From Oscillospiraceae bacterium (GTDB lineage: Bacteria; Bacillota; Clostridia; Oscillospirales; Ruminococcaceae): DNA of 64,000 nt. The stretch spans positions 1-64,000 of the forward strand of contig JAFVOU010000042.1 of assembly GCA_017505635.1 (NCBI GenBank), written 5' to 3'. How positions within the stretch are numbered: the first letter of the stretch is position 1; each line of letters starts with the position of its first letter. Made by a program: the position numbers and the translations under genes. Under the pieces are notes generated by a model that saw nothing but the letters and a program-made list of their open reading frames with translations, searched no databases and was not told the DNA's origin. Shown here piece by piece: positions 24,109-32,388 of the stretch.

Positions 24109-25035
24109 TTAAAGTTTTTCTATGATTCTCAGTTTTGCGGAACGGCTGCGGCGGTTTTCTTCCTGTTCCTGTGTGTCCGCTTCGATTGGTTTTTTGGTTA
24201 TCAGTTTACCTTTTGCCTTACCGCCGCAAACACATATCGGCAGTTCTTTAGGACAGGTACAGCTGATTGTAAGGTCTTTAAAATATTGTTTAACCATTCT
24301 GTCTTCGAGAGAATGGAATGTAATGATACACATTCTGCCGCCCGGATTAAGCATTTCAAACAAATCTTCAAGCGCATCCTTAAGTGCACCAAGTTCGTCA
24401 TTTACTGCTATGCGCAAAGCCTGAAATGTTTTTCTGGACGGATTTTTGCTTTTGCGGCGTTCTGCTGCAGGATAAGCGCTGTTTACAATTTCACTTAACT
24501 GTGTGGTTGTTGTAATAGGCTGTGTTTCGCGGTAGGCCACGATTTTTTTAGCAATACCGTATGCAAATTTTTCTTCACCGTATTCACGGAGTATATCTGT
24601 AATCTCCTGCAGGGAAAGTGTGTTTACAAGGTCTGCCGCAGAAGGTCCTTCCTTGCTCATACGCATATCAAGATATGCTTCGGCATTATAGCTGAACCCG
24701 CGTTCGGCAGTATCCAGCTGATAACTTGATACACCAAGGTCAAGCAGCACACCGTCTATTTTTTCTATGCCCTCTTTTTTAAGGGCATATTTTGCATCAC
24801 GGAAGTTTGTCTGTATAACCTTTGCAGGCAAACCGCTTAATCTTTCTGTGGCAACTGCAACTGCATCAGGGTCCTGGTCAAGACCGTACAGCATACCCTC
24901 TGTCAGATGCTTTGCAATTTCTCTGGAGTGTCCTGCGCCGCCACAGGTACCGTCCACATAAATGCCGTCAGGCTTTATGGCAAGACCGTCAATACACTGT
25001 TCAAGCATTATTGATTTGTGGCTGAATTCGCTCAT
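24109..25035 (-). CDS. rsmH: 16S rRNA (cytosine-1402-N4)-methyltransferase RsmH
   Basis: A 308-residue SAM-dependent methyltransferase acting on C1402 of 16S rRNA. The start motif FSHKSIMLEQCIDGL is typical. The SAM site is DGTCGGAGHS near residue 32, LDLGVSSYQLD is near 105, RKTFQALRIAVN near 215, and the end SRSAKLRIIEKL matches the family. A longer reading to 25128 is rejected: the ATG at 25035 follows CTGGAG and lies one base after the mraZ stop, giving the normal length. Confidence 0.96.
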   Translation of the reverse strand: MSEFSHKSIMLEQCIDGLAIKPDGIYVDGTCGGAGHSREIAKHLTEGMLYGLDQDPDAVAVATERLSGLPAKVIQTNFRDAKYALKKEGIEKIDGVLLDLGVSSYQLDTAERGFSYNAEAYLDMRMSKEGPSAADLVNTLSLQEITDILREYGEEKFAYGIAKKIVAYRETQPITTTTQLSEIVNSAYPAAERRKSKNPSRKTFQALRIAVNDELGALKDALEDLFEMLNPGGRMCIITFHSLEDRMVKQYFKDLTISCTCPKELPICVCGGKAKGKLITKKPIEADTQEQEENRRSRSAKLRIIEKL

Positions 25036-25036
25036 A

Positions 25037-25456
25037 CTAAAACTCCAGTTCTTCCATTGCTGCTTCGATATCAGCAAAGTCCATTTCGCTTTCCTGTTTT
25101 TCGTAAGCTGCTTTATCCCAAATTTCAACGTGGTTGCCCGCGCCGATAATTATTACGTCTTTTGTTATATTTGCGTGATTTTTAAGGTACTGCGGCAGCA
25201 GGATACGCCCCTGCTTGTCCGGTGTTACATCCATAGCATTTGCATAAAGCATTCGCTGGATATCGCGGGTTTTAACCATACTTTTTGCTTTGAGGATTTC
25301 GGCAATTCTGTTCCATTCTTTTTCGGCATAGCCGATGATGCATCCGTCAAGCCATTTGGTTATATAGAATGTTTCGCCAAGTTCCGCACGCAGTTTCGGA
25401 GGAAAGTTCACACGGCTTTTGGCGTCAAGTGTATGTTCGTATCTGCCTATAAGCAT
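25037..25456 (-). CDS. mraZ: Transcriptional regulator MraZ
   Basis: A 139-residue protein with two AbrB-like swapped-hairpin halves, first gene of the dcw cluster. MraZ binds its own promoter and represses the cluster in E. coli. Key segments are DAKSRVNFPPKLR (residues 10-22) and DKQGRILLPQYLKNHA (about 80-95), the two repeated DxxxRxxxP motifs of the fold. The ATG follows AAGGAGGT. A matching operator of three TGGG repeats lies in its 5' region at 25511-25534. Confidence 0.96.
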   Translation of the reverse strand: MLIGRYEHTLDAKSRVNFPPKLRAELGETFYITKWLDGCIIGYAEKEWNRIAEILKAKSMVKTRDIQRMLYANAMDVTPDKQGRILLPQYLKNHANITKDVIIIGAGNHVEIWDKAAYEKQESEMDFADIEAAMEELEF

Positions 25457-25510
25457 AAACTTTACCTCCTTCTCAAAACTACGGGTTTGCGGCGATTTTT
25501 AAAACTTTCG

Positions 25511-25534
25511 CCCACAACTGCCCACAACTACCCA
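25511..25534 (-). promoter_or_regulatory. MraZ operator (three direct repeats)
   Basis: The minus strand reads TGGG three times with exactly 10-base spacing (CCCA on the plus strand at 25511, 25521 and 25531). The units are TGGGC-AGTTG-TGGGC-AGTTG with a third TGGGT before them. E. coli MraZ binds TGGGN repeats separated by 5 bases, so this is a full match. It lies just past the likely transcription start, where a bound protein would block transcription. Confidence 0.85.
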
Positions 25535-25547
25535 CTTTTATACCAAA

Positions 25548-25576
25548 ATAATATCATAAATTGCTGTCAAATGCAA
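25548..25576 (-). promoter_or_regulatory. mraZ / dcw cluster promoter
   Basis: The minus strand reads TTGCAT (25571-25576), a 17-base spacer, then TATTAT (25548-25553). Transcription would begin near 25541, directly ahead of the MraZ boxes. Confidence 0.65.
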
Positions 25577-25686
25577 TATAAATATATGAAATTCACAAAT
25601 TAAATTTTGTGAAAAATCCACATTTCAAGCGGTTTTTTGACATTTTTCATCTTTGGAAAAGTTTTCCACTTGCTGCTCTTGATATG

Positions 25687-25715
25687 TTGATAAAATGCAT
25701 TGCAAAAGTTATAAT
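25687..25715 (+). promoter_or_regulatory. Promoter of the alkyladenine glycosylase gene
   Basis: TTGATA (25687-25692), a 17-base spacer and a perfect TATAAT (25710-25715), 33 bases ahead of the ATG at 25749. It diverges from the mraZ promoter. Confidence 0.8.
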
Positions 25716-25748
25716 AATTTTATAAAAATATCCTTTGGAGACAGTTTT

Positions 25749-26258
25749 ATGAAGCATCTGACAGAAGATTTTTTTACACAGAATGCTTATGATGCCGCAC
25801 AGCAGCTTATAGGCAAATGGATATGCAGGCGCATTGACGGGCAGGTTTTCAGATTTCAGATTACCGAAACCGAATGCTATATAGGCAGTTTTGACACTGC
25901 CTGCCACGCACATAAAGGAAAAACCGCCCGCACACAGATTATGTGGCACGAAGGCGGTGTTTGCTATGTTTATTTGTGTTATGGCATACATCAGATGCTG
26001 AACTTTATAACCGGCAGCGAAGGCGAAGCCGAAGGTGTGCTTATCAGAGGTGTGCGTGGTGCCAAAGGTCCTGGCAGGGCCACAAAAGCTATGCAGATTG
26101 ACAAATCCCTGTATGGAGAAAGTCTGCTTACCAAAGATAAAATATGGGTGGAAGATGACGGAAAAACTTATGAATTATGTTCATCAAAACGCATCGGTAT
26201 AGGTTATGCAAGCCAGGAAGACCAGGACAGGCTGTGGCGGTTTGAACTGAAAGAATAA
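25749..26258 (+). CDS. DNA-3-methyladenine glycosylase, AAG/MPG family
   Basis: A 169-residue base-excision repair enzyme that removes alkylated purines. Family motifs are strong: LIGKWICRR near the start, then TETECYIGSFDTACHAHKGK with the catalytic glutamate region and TARTQIMW, then GVCYVYLCYGIHQMLNF and the GKGPGRATKAM-like GAKGPGRATKAM. It is slightly shorter than many relatives. The ATG at 25749 follows GGAG; an upstream ATG at 25695 lies inside the promoter and is rejected. Confidence 0.9.
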   Translation: MKHLTEDFFTQNAYDAAQQLIGKWICRRIDGQVFRFQITETECYIGSFDTACHAHKGKTARTQIMWHEGGVCYVYLCYGIHQMLNFITGSEGEAEGVLIRGVRGAKGPGRATKAMQIDKSLYGESLLTKDKIWVEDDGKTYELCSSKRIGIGYASQEDQDRLWRFELKE

Positions 26259-26298
26259 CCACACTGTTTATAACTTTTATATTTCGTCTCATTATGCA

Positions 26299-26340
26299 AA
26301 AACAGGTTGTCTTTTAAAGACAACCTGTTTTTTATTTTTA
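26299..26340. terminator. Bidirectional terminator between convergent genes
   Basis: AAAACAGGTTGTCTTT pairs perfectly with AAAGACAACCTGTTTT across one base, followed by TTTATTTTTA on the plus strand. On the minus strand it is also followed by Ts. It serves the glycosylase gene and the DUF1835-type gene. Confidence 0.88.
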
Positions 26341-26345
26341 TAATT

Positions 26346-27158
26346 TTAATAATTTTTCCGGAGTTTTCTGTGGTACAGTGCAGGCCCGCGGCTTGTCTTT
26401 GGCACAACCTGCAGTATTTCGCTTTCGATAAGTTTTTCCATGCGCAGGGCTACAAAAGCATCTCCTATGCCAAGATATTTACCCAATACCCTGCCGATAA
26501 CCTCTGCCTGAATAAACTCGTCTTCCATCAGGTCAATTTCATCCCAGATATATTTATCATAAATATCCTCCGATACACTGCGCACCTTGCCATTTAATAC
26601 TGCACGAAGATTGGAGTCCTCACGTTTAAGATTCCACCATTGCTGTGAATATCCCCAGTATTCCCTGGTTTTATCCTGTGTGAATTCAAGATATTTATGC
26701 CAGTCCTTCGGTGGCACTTCTCCCCAGCCTAAAAGTTCTGTTATAGTATTTGTTTCTTTGTCAAAAGTATATTTTGGCAGTTTAACCGTATACACTTTGT
26801 TCACTTTATCGCTTATATTGCGCAGTTCTGCCATAAACCACAGCAGACCACAGCGTTCGGCAGAAAAATCGCTGTACCATATGCGCACATCTTCCCCGTT
26901 TTTTATACGGTTCATAACTGTTTCAAAATCTTCTTTTGCTTTCTCAAACTGTATTTTTGCAGCTTTCTGTGTGTCATCGTCATAGATGCTGTACAAAGCA
27001 TCCAGAACAGCCAGACGTTTTTCGCCTATGCCCTCTTCGGTTATATCTCCCATATCCCACGCAAGGCCAAAGCAGAATATGTCATCATATCTGTCTCTGA
27101 ATGTCTGTGATGCTTTAAGGCTGCCCGCTGCACTCTCGCTGAATAAAATTTCTATCAT
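26346..27158 (-). CDS. DUF1835/DUF3658-type domain protein
   Basis: A 270-residue soluble protein resembling the DUF1835 (N-terminal, IEILFSESAAGSLK and CFGLAWDMGDI) plus DUF3658 (C-terminal) family, whose function is unknown. WYSDFSAERCGLLWFM near residue 95 and the Trp-rich region around 165 (KTREYWGYSQQWWNLK) are the clearest family marks. I start it at the ATG at 27158, six bases after GGAGG; an in-frame ATG 18 bases upstream lies before that site. It stands alone between two terminators. Confidence 0.7.
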   Translation of the reverse strand: MIEILFSESAAGSLKASQTFRDRYDDIFCFGLAWDMGDITEEGIGEKRLAVLDALYSIYDDDTQKAAKIQFEKAKEDFETVMNRIKNGEDVRIWYSDFSAERCGLLWFMAELRNISDKVNKVYTVKLPKYTFDKETNTITELLGWGEVPPKDWHKYLEFTQDKTREYWGYSQQWWNLKREDSNLRAVLNGKVRSVSEDIYDKYIWDEIDLMEDEFIQAEVIGRVLGKYLGIGDAFVALRMEKLIESEILQVVPKTSRGPALYHRKLRKNY

Positions 27159-27212
27159 AACTGCCTCCATAACCAAAAAACAAGTTTACGGCTTATATAT
27201 TCAGTATACCAT

Positions 27213-27245
27213 AAAAATAAAAAAGGGACATATAAATGCCCCTTT
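27213..27245 (-). terminator. Terminator after malQ
   Basis: On the minus strand AAAGGGGCAT pairs with ATGTCCCTTT (one G-U) around TTAT, followed by TTTTATTTTTA. It starts 14 bases past the malQ stop. Confidence 0.82.
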
Positions 27246-27258
27246 ATTTTTATAAAAA

Positions 27259-28746
27259 TTAAACTCTGTAGTAAAGTTCGGTTACATAAGCCATATATCT
27301 GCAGGTTTCATCATCAAACTGTTCAGGAACAAGACGCCATTTCCAGTTGTTAACCGCTGTGCCAGGTGTATTGATACGTGCTTCGTCGCCAAGTTCAAGA
27401 TAATCCTGCAGGGAAACAATTGCAAGGTTTGCAGGAGATGAAAGTGTGTGACGGATAAAGCGGTTTTTCTCCCACACTTCTGTATAGAACATCATATACT
27501 GACCGGAATAGTTCTTTTCTTCCCAGCTCAAGGAATCGTACCAGCCTTTTGCTGTCTGGTTATCGTGTGTGCCTGTATAAACCACGCAGTTTTTGATGTG
27601 GTTATGTAAGAGATATTCGCTTTCCACACCTTTTGTAAAACCAAACTGCATAATTTTCATACCAGGATAGCCTGTTTCATCAAGCAGTTTACGCACACCT
27701 GCTGTAATATGACCAAGGTCTTCAGCAATAATTTTTACATCGCCAAGTTCTGCCTTGATTGCTTCAAACAACTCGATACCAGGGCCTTTTTTCCACTTGC
27801 CGTTTTCGGCAGTTTCGTCTTTTGCCGGAATGGAATAGAATTTTTCAAAACCGCGGAAATGGTCAATACGTACAACATCATACATTTCAAACAATGCTTT
27901 TACACGGCTTACCCACCATTTAAAGCCTTCTTCTTTATGCACTTTCCAGGCATAGAGCGGATTGCCCCAAAGCTGACCTGTTTTTGAGAAAGCATCAGGC
28001 GGACAGCCTGCAACTTCTTTTGGACTGCCATCTTTTTTAAGGTCAAAAAGATGTTTGTTCGCCCATACATCTGCACTGTCAAGACCAAGATAGATTGGAA
28101 TATCACCAATAAGCTGAACACCGTGTTTGTTAGCATATTTTTTAAGCTCTGACCACTGTTTAAAGAACAGGAACTGAACAAAGCAGTAATAGCCTATCTC
28201 TTCACTGAGACGTTCTTTTGCTGCATCCATTGCAGCATCTTCCCTGAGCTTTTCGCCTTTTTTCCACTGTGTCCACGGACCGTTGTTTTCATCACGGAGT
28301 GCCATGTACAAAGCATAGTCTTCCAGCCAGTGTGCATTTTTTTCTGCAAAGGTTTTGTATGCCTTTGTTTTGAGCACATCTTTGCCGTTTGCATATGCAA
28401 GTTTCAACACAGCTTTTCTGCCTTTTGATACTGCTTCGTAATCAACATGGCTTGGGTCATCACCCCAGTTAACGGAATTGCAGTCTTCTTCTGTAAGATA
28501 GCCGTCTTCCACAAGCATATCAAGGTCTATAAAATAAAAGTTGCCTGCAAAAGTGGAATATGCCATATAAGGGCTGTCGCCAAAGCCTGTAGGGCCATGT
28601 GGCAGCACCTGCCAGTAACTCTGCTTGCCTGCTTCCAGCTTGTCGATAAAATTGTATGCTTCTTTGCCGAATGTGCCTATACCATATTTTGAAGGAAGGC
28701 TGAATACAGGCAGAAGCACGCCTGCTTTTCTTTTTTCGAAAACCAT
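27259..28746 (-). CDS. malQ: 4-alpha-glucanotransferase (amylomaltase)
   Basis: A 495-residue GH77 enzyme that moves alpha-1,4-glucan segments between chains, used in maltodextrin or glycogen turnover. It shows GVLLPVFSLPSKYGIGTFG at the N-terminus, the nucleophile region VVRIDHFRGFEKFY (Asp near residue 290), the acid/base segment AEDLGHIT, and GTHDNQTAKGW near 395. Length fits the family. The start has GGAGG. It follows topB by 24 bases; no other sugar genes are nearby. Confidence 0.95.
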   Translation of the reverse strand: MVFEKRKAGVLLPVFSLPSKYGIGTFGKEAYNFIDKLEAGKQSYWQVLPHGPTGFGDSPYMAYSTFAGNFYFIDLDMLVEDGYLTEEDCNSVNWGDDPSHVDYEAVSKGRKAVLKLAYANGKDVLKTKAYKTFAEKNAHWLEDYALYMALRDENNGPWTQWKKGEKLREDAAMDAAKERLSEEIGYYCFVQFLFFKQWSELKKYANKHGVQLIGDIPIYLGLDSADVWANKHLFDLKKDGSPKEVAGCPPDAFSKTGQLWGNPLYAWKVHKEEGFKWWVSRVKALFEMYDVVRIDHFRGFEKFYSIPAKDETAENGKWKKGPGIELFEAIKAELGDVKIIAEDLGHITAGVRKLLDETGYPGMKIMQFGFTKGVESEYLLHNHIKNCVVYTGTHDNQTAKGWYDSLSWEEKNYSGQYMMFYTEVWEKNRFIRHTLSSPANLAIVSLQDYLELGDEARINTPGTAVNNWKWRLVPEQFDDETCRYMAYVTELYYRV

Positions 28747-28770
28747 AATCTGTCCTCCGATTTTCTTATT

Positions 28771-30939
28771 TTAACAGTCTGCGCTGTTTGTGTTTTCTTT
28801 ATCGGTCACTTTTTCTATTATAAAGCGGGGACCGTATTCGCTTTTTGTACTGTCATCAATTTTTACCGAAAGTATTTTACTATCTGTAATAATTTCTGCA
28901 GTTTCGCCTTTCAGCAATTTTTCTGCTGTTTCTTTATCAATAACAGCATTATAATTTTTAAGCTGCAGCGGTTCTTTCCACAGTGTAAACTTGCAGTTGT
29001 GGGGCTGCGGCCAGTTTACACAGCCAAACGCCTTTGCGCTTTCCACAATTTCGGCACCGCATCTTGGACAGATGCCAACCACATCATTCTGATACGGCAG
29101 TGGTGCATCAAATCCGTTTTTGCCAATGGCAAAGGAATATCGCTGACTGATTATCTTATTAACCGTCTGCAATACATCATTGTACAAATCCTGCGGTGTG
29201 GCCTCGTTTTCTTTTATCTTTTCCTGAATAGCCCACCATTTTGCCGTCATATCAGGTTTTTTGATTTCGTCAGGCAGGCAGTTGTACAGTTCCCTGCCCT
29301 TCTGGGTAGAGATAAGATTTTTGCCCTTTTTCTCGATATAACCGCGGTTTATAAGGTTGGTGATAATTGCCGTTCTTGTACTTTCGGTACCTATAGAGCC
29401 TTTATCCTTGTCGCTGTCCTTGTCTTTGCGCAGCAGCAGTTCACGGATTTCGGGGTCTTTTACATACTTTGCCACCGATGTCATATCCTTGTTCAGGGTA
29501 ATCTCGGTATAACGTTTAGGCGGCTTGGTTTCAATTTCCTTTATCTCACCATCTGCAACATTTACAGTATAATCTCCCGCAGGCACTTTATCAAGTGGCG
29601 ACTGTTCGGTATTTTTTTCCTTAAAGTATTTCCGCCAGCCCTGACTTTCGCAGATAAGACTTTGTGCCTTTATGCTATTGTTGTTTTTTAACTGTACAAA
29701 AAGTGTTGTCTTATTGTCCACAGCTTCGGGCAGAAACTGTGCAAGATAATACATACAGATTGCAAGATAAACGTTTTTCTGCACCTCGGTAAGCTTGTTC
29801 AGGTCCACCTTTGTGCCCGTTGGAATAATTGCATGGTGCGGTTCTTTAACCTTGCGGAAACAGCCCGATTTAATGCCAAGGTCCAGTTCGGGCAGTTCAA
29901 TACCGGTTATTCCAAGCACCGAGCTTACCACCCTTGGTGCATCGGCGTAATGTTCTTCGTTAAGATATCGGCTGCTGGAACGGTTATATGTAATTGCCTT
30001 GTAAATTTCTCGCAGGTCCTGTGCAGCCTTTGAGGTTTCTTCCAGCGAATAGCCAAATTTATTGCCGCAGTAGGTCTGCAGTTCAACCTGATTGAATGGC
30101 AGCGGCGGTTTCTCCTTTGCCTTTGCTTTTTCAACTTTGACATCGAGCGGTGTCTTTTTAAGGTAATTCAATGTTCTTTCCAGCATGGATTTATCCAGCA
30201 CCTTGCCGTTTTCGTCAAGAACAGGGCTGTCGGGATTAGGATAAAACTTTGCTTTTACCCCGTCAAGTTCGCCGTCCAAATTTACATAAAGCTCGTAATA
30301 ATTAATCTTTGTGTGGTTTTCGATAAGCATATCCCTTGCCACCACAAGCCCCAGTGTAGGCGTCTGCACACGGCCCACATTCATCAGGTCGCGGGTGCGG
30401 TTTGAAAGTGTAAAAAAACGGGAATAGTTTATACCCACAATAAAATCCGCCACACTTCTGGCACGGGCAGAATATCCGTTTGGCAGGTGAAGCGTATTGC
30501 TTTCCATTTTGCCAAGCTGCTTGCGGATATAGTCCGGGTTGTTGTCGTTGGTGGAAAGACGCAGAACCTCGCCTTTATATTCAAAATATTCAAGTATTTC
30601 ATCTATCAGCAGCTGTCCCTCGTCATCCGGGTCCCCTGCATGTATAACAACATCTGCCTGCTTAAGCAGATTGCCAATAACATTTACCCTGCCGATTTTG
30701 CTTTGGTCAGGCACTATCTGCCAGTTTTCAAAAAATATAGGCAGTGTGTCCCTTGTCCATTTTTTATACTTTATATCATACTCTTCAGGCTGTTTAAGTT
30801 TAAAAAGATGACCGAATGCAGATATAACGGTATATTCGCCGCACAGTATGCTGCCGTCCCTCTGGGTGACAGGTTTGTCGGTTATCGCAGCAGCTATGGC
30901 TTTGCCAAGCTCCGGTTTTTCTGCAAGAATAAGTTTCAC
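28771..30939 (-). CDS. topB: DNA topoisomerase III (type IA)
   Basis: A 722-residue type IA topoisomerase that passes single DNA strands through a transient break. The Toprim segment starts LILAEKPELGKAIAAAI and includes HAGDPDDEGQLLIDEI (residues 96-111). NVGRVQTPTLGLVVARD lies near 188. The catalytic tyrosine is in AITYNRSSSRYLNEEHY, near residue 315; chromosomal TopB usually has YPRTDSRYL, and the YNRS form is the one I associate with plasmid and conjugative-element relatives. A zinc-type C-terminal domain is partial (CPRCGAEIVE). The start is GTG at 30939 after AGAGGT. Confidence 0.92.
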   Translation of the reverse strand: MKLILAEKPELGKAIAAAITDKPVTQRDGSILCGEYTVISAFGHLFKLKQPEEYDIKYKKWTRDTLPIFFENWQIVPDQSKIGRVNVIGNLLKQADVVIHAGDPDDEGQLLIDEILEYFEYKGEVLRLSTNDNNPDYIRKQLGKMESNTLHLPNGYSARARSVADFIVGINYSRFFTLSNRTRDLMNVGRVQTPTLGLVVARDMLIENHTKINYYELYVNLDGELDGVKAKFYPNPDSPVLDENGKVLDKSMLERTLNYLKKTPLDVKVEKAKAKEKPPLPFNQVELQTYCGNKFGYSLEETSKAAQDLREIYKAITYNRSSSRYLNEEHYADAPRVVSSVLGITGIELPELDLGIKSGCFRKVKEPHHAIIPTGTKVDLNKLTEVQKNVYLAICMYYLAQFLPEAVDNKTTLFVQLKNNNSIKAQSLICESQGWRKYFKEKNTEQSPLDKVPAGDYTVNVADGEIKEIETKPPKRYTEITLNKDMTSVAKYVKDPEIRELLLRKDKDSDKDKGSIGTESTRTAIITNLINRGYIEKKGKNLISTQKGRELYNCLPDEIKKPDMTAKWWAIQEKIKENEATPQDLYNDVLQTVNKIISQRYSFAIGKNGFDAPLPYQNDVVGICPRCGAEIVESAKAFGCVNWPQPHNCKFTLWKEPLQLKNYNAVIDKETAEKLLKGETAEIITDSKILSVKIDDSTKSEYGPRFIIEKVTDKENTNSADC

Positions 30940-31139
30940 TTTTTACCTCTTTTAATATATACGATATGATAATATTATACCATAAATTCAGGTTGTTTTG
31001 GAATTTAATATCGTTGCATTTTGTGAATAATATAGCAAAATATTATATAAATTTATTACTTTTATATATTTTATATACTTAATAAATGTGCTAAAATATA
31101 TTTAGCTTTTAATTAAAATTTTTATACAGGAGAATTATT
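30940..31139. promoter_or_regulatory. Divergent promoter region, topB and threonine aldolase
   Basis: This AT-rich 200-base gap holds extended -10 elements in both directions. On the minus strand TGGTATAAT is at 30974-30982 (for topB); on the plus strand TGCTAAAAT is at 31089-31097 (for the aldolase). Neither has a good -35. A 7-base inverted repeat (ACGATAT at 30961, ATATCGT at 31008) brackets the topB element and might be an operator; this is weak. Confidence 0.45.
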
Positions 31140-32171
31140 ATGATCAGATTTGAATGCGACTATGCAGAAGGCGCACACGAAAGAATTCTTAAAAGAATGA
31201 TTGAAACAAATATGGAACAGACACCTGGTTACGGTCTGGACCCACACTGCGAAAGAGCAAGAGAACTTATCAAAAAAGAATGTGGCAAAGATGTTAATGT
31301 TCACTTTATCGTTGGCGGCACACAGACAAATATGATTGTTCTTGCTTCTCTGCTTAAACCATATCAGGGTGCACTTTGTGCTAACACAGGTCACATCGAA
31401 GCACACGAAACAGGTGCTATCGAAGCAACAGGTCACAAAGTTATGACTTTGCCAAGCGATGACGGCAAAATCAGAGCAGAACAGATTGAAAAAGCTGTAG
31501 AATGGCACTATGCACAGGGCAACCGTGAACACATCACACAGCCAGGCGCAGTTTATATCAGCCACCCAACAGAAAACGGCACTACATACACAAAGGATGA
31601 ACTTGCCGAAATCAGCGCAACATGCCGCAAATACAATCTCCCATTGTTCCTTGACGGCGCACGTCTTGGCTATGGTATGGCTGCACCAGACAGCACAATC
31701 ACAATGAAAGACCTTGCAGAATACTGTGACGTATTCTACATTGGCGGCACAAAAGTTGGCGCACTGTTCGGCGAAGCTGTTGTGTTCTGCAATGGCGGCG
31801 GCGACTTTGAATTCAGATATCACATCAAACAGCGCGGCGCAATGCTTGCAAAAGGCAGATTGCTTGGTATCCAGTTTGAAACACTGTTCGAAGACGGTCT
31901 CTACTACGAAATTTCCAAAGGTGCTATCGACAAAGCAATGCAGATTCGCGATGCATTTGCAGCAAAAGGTATCAAATTCCTTTACGATTCCCCAACAAAC
32001 CAGCAGTTCCCAATTCTTCCAAACGATATGCTTGCAAAGCTTAACGAAAAATATGCTTCCAGCTACTGGGAAGATGTAGGCCCTGACCACACAGCAGTTC
32101 GTTTCTGCACAAGCTGGGCAACAACACAGGAAAATGTTGACGAACTTGTAAAAGACATCGCAGCACTTTAA
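31140..32171 (+). CDS. Low-specificity threonine aldolase (PLP-dependent)
   Basis: A 343-residue fold-type I PLP enzyme of the threonine aldolase / aromatic-lyase group. It would cleave threonine or allo-threonine to glycine and acetaldehyde. Motifs: TPGYGLDPHCERARELI (residues 23-39), GGTQTNMIVLASLL, the HIEAHETGAIEATG segment, LDGARLGYG with the PLP-binding aspartate, and GGTKVGALFGEAVVF with the Schiff-base lysine. The start has CAGGAGA. A perfect terminator follows. Another beta-eliminating lyase activity cannot be excluded. Confidence 0.87.
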   Translation: MIRFECDYAEGAHERILKRMIETNMEQTPGYGLDPHCERARELIKKECGKDVNVHFIVGGTQTNMIVLASLLKPYQGALCANTGHIEAHETGAIEATGHKVMTLPSDDGKIRAEQIEKAVEWHYAQGNREHITQPGAVYISHPTENGTTYTKDELAEISATCRKYNLPLFLDGARLGYGMAAPDSTITMKDLAEYCDVFYIGGTKVGALFGEAVVFCNGGGDFEFRYHIKQRGAMLAKGRLLGIQFETLFEDGLYYEISKGAIDKAMQIRDAFAAKGIKFLYDSPTNQQFPILPNDMLAKLNEKYASSYWEDVGPDHTAVRFCTSWATTQENVDELVKDIAAL

Positions 32172-32185
32172 TCAGATAAAAAACT

Positions 32186-32217
32186 ATGCAGCATCAAAAG
32201 ATGCTGCATTTTTTTTG
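32186..32217 (+). terminator. Terminator after the threonine aldolase gene
   Basis: ATGCAGCATC and GATGCTGCAT pair perfectly around AAAA (32186-32209), followed by eight Ts. Confidence 0.92.
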
Positions 32218-32290
32218 CTTAAAAAATATATCTGTCATTAAATGGTTTGTTCATAAAACCGGAATTATCCAAATTATTTCAGTTTGAATG

Positions 32291-32340
32291 CAGTGGCGGC
32301 TAATAGTCGCCCGCATACGGCAGCTTATCGCCCCTACGAT
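32291..32340. repeat. Intergenic GC-rich palindromic element
   Basis: In an otherwise AT-rich gap, GGCGGCTAATAGTCGCC (32295-32311) forms a near-perfect palindrome, followed by a second TCGCCCCTACG unit at the end. The GC content jumps here. The pattern resembles short dispersed intergenic repeats common in gut Clostridia; with one copy in the window this remains an inference. Confidence 0.4.
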
Positions 32341-32388
32341 ACTGAAGACAAAACTGTTCGATATATTGAAATTTACTTAAATGTTTTC

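Noticed and set aside
25037..25603. Long alternative frames around mraZ and the start of rsmH
   Set aside because: The ribosome-binding site, family length and adjacency fix rsmH at 25035 and mraZ at 25456.
31122..32090. Minus-strand frame of 322 codons
   Set aside because: Antisense shadow of the threonine aldolase gene.
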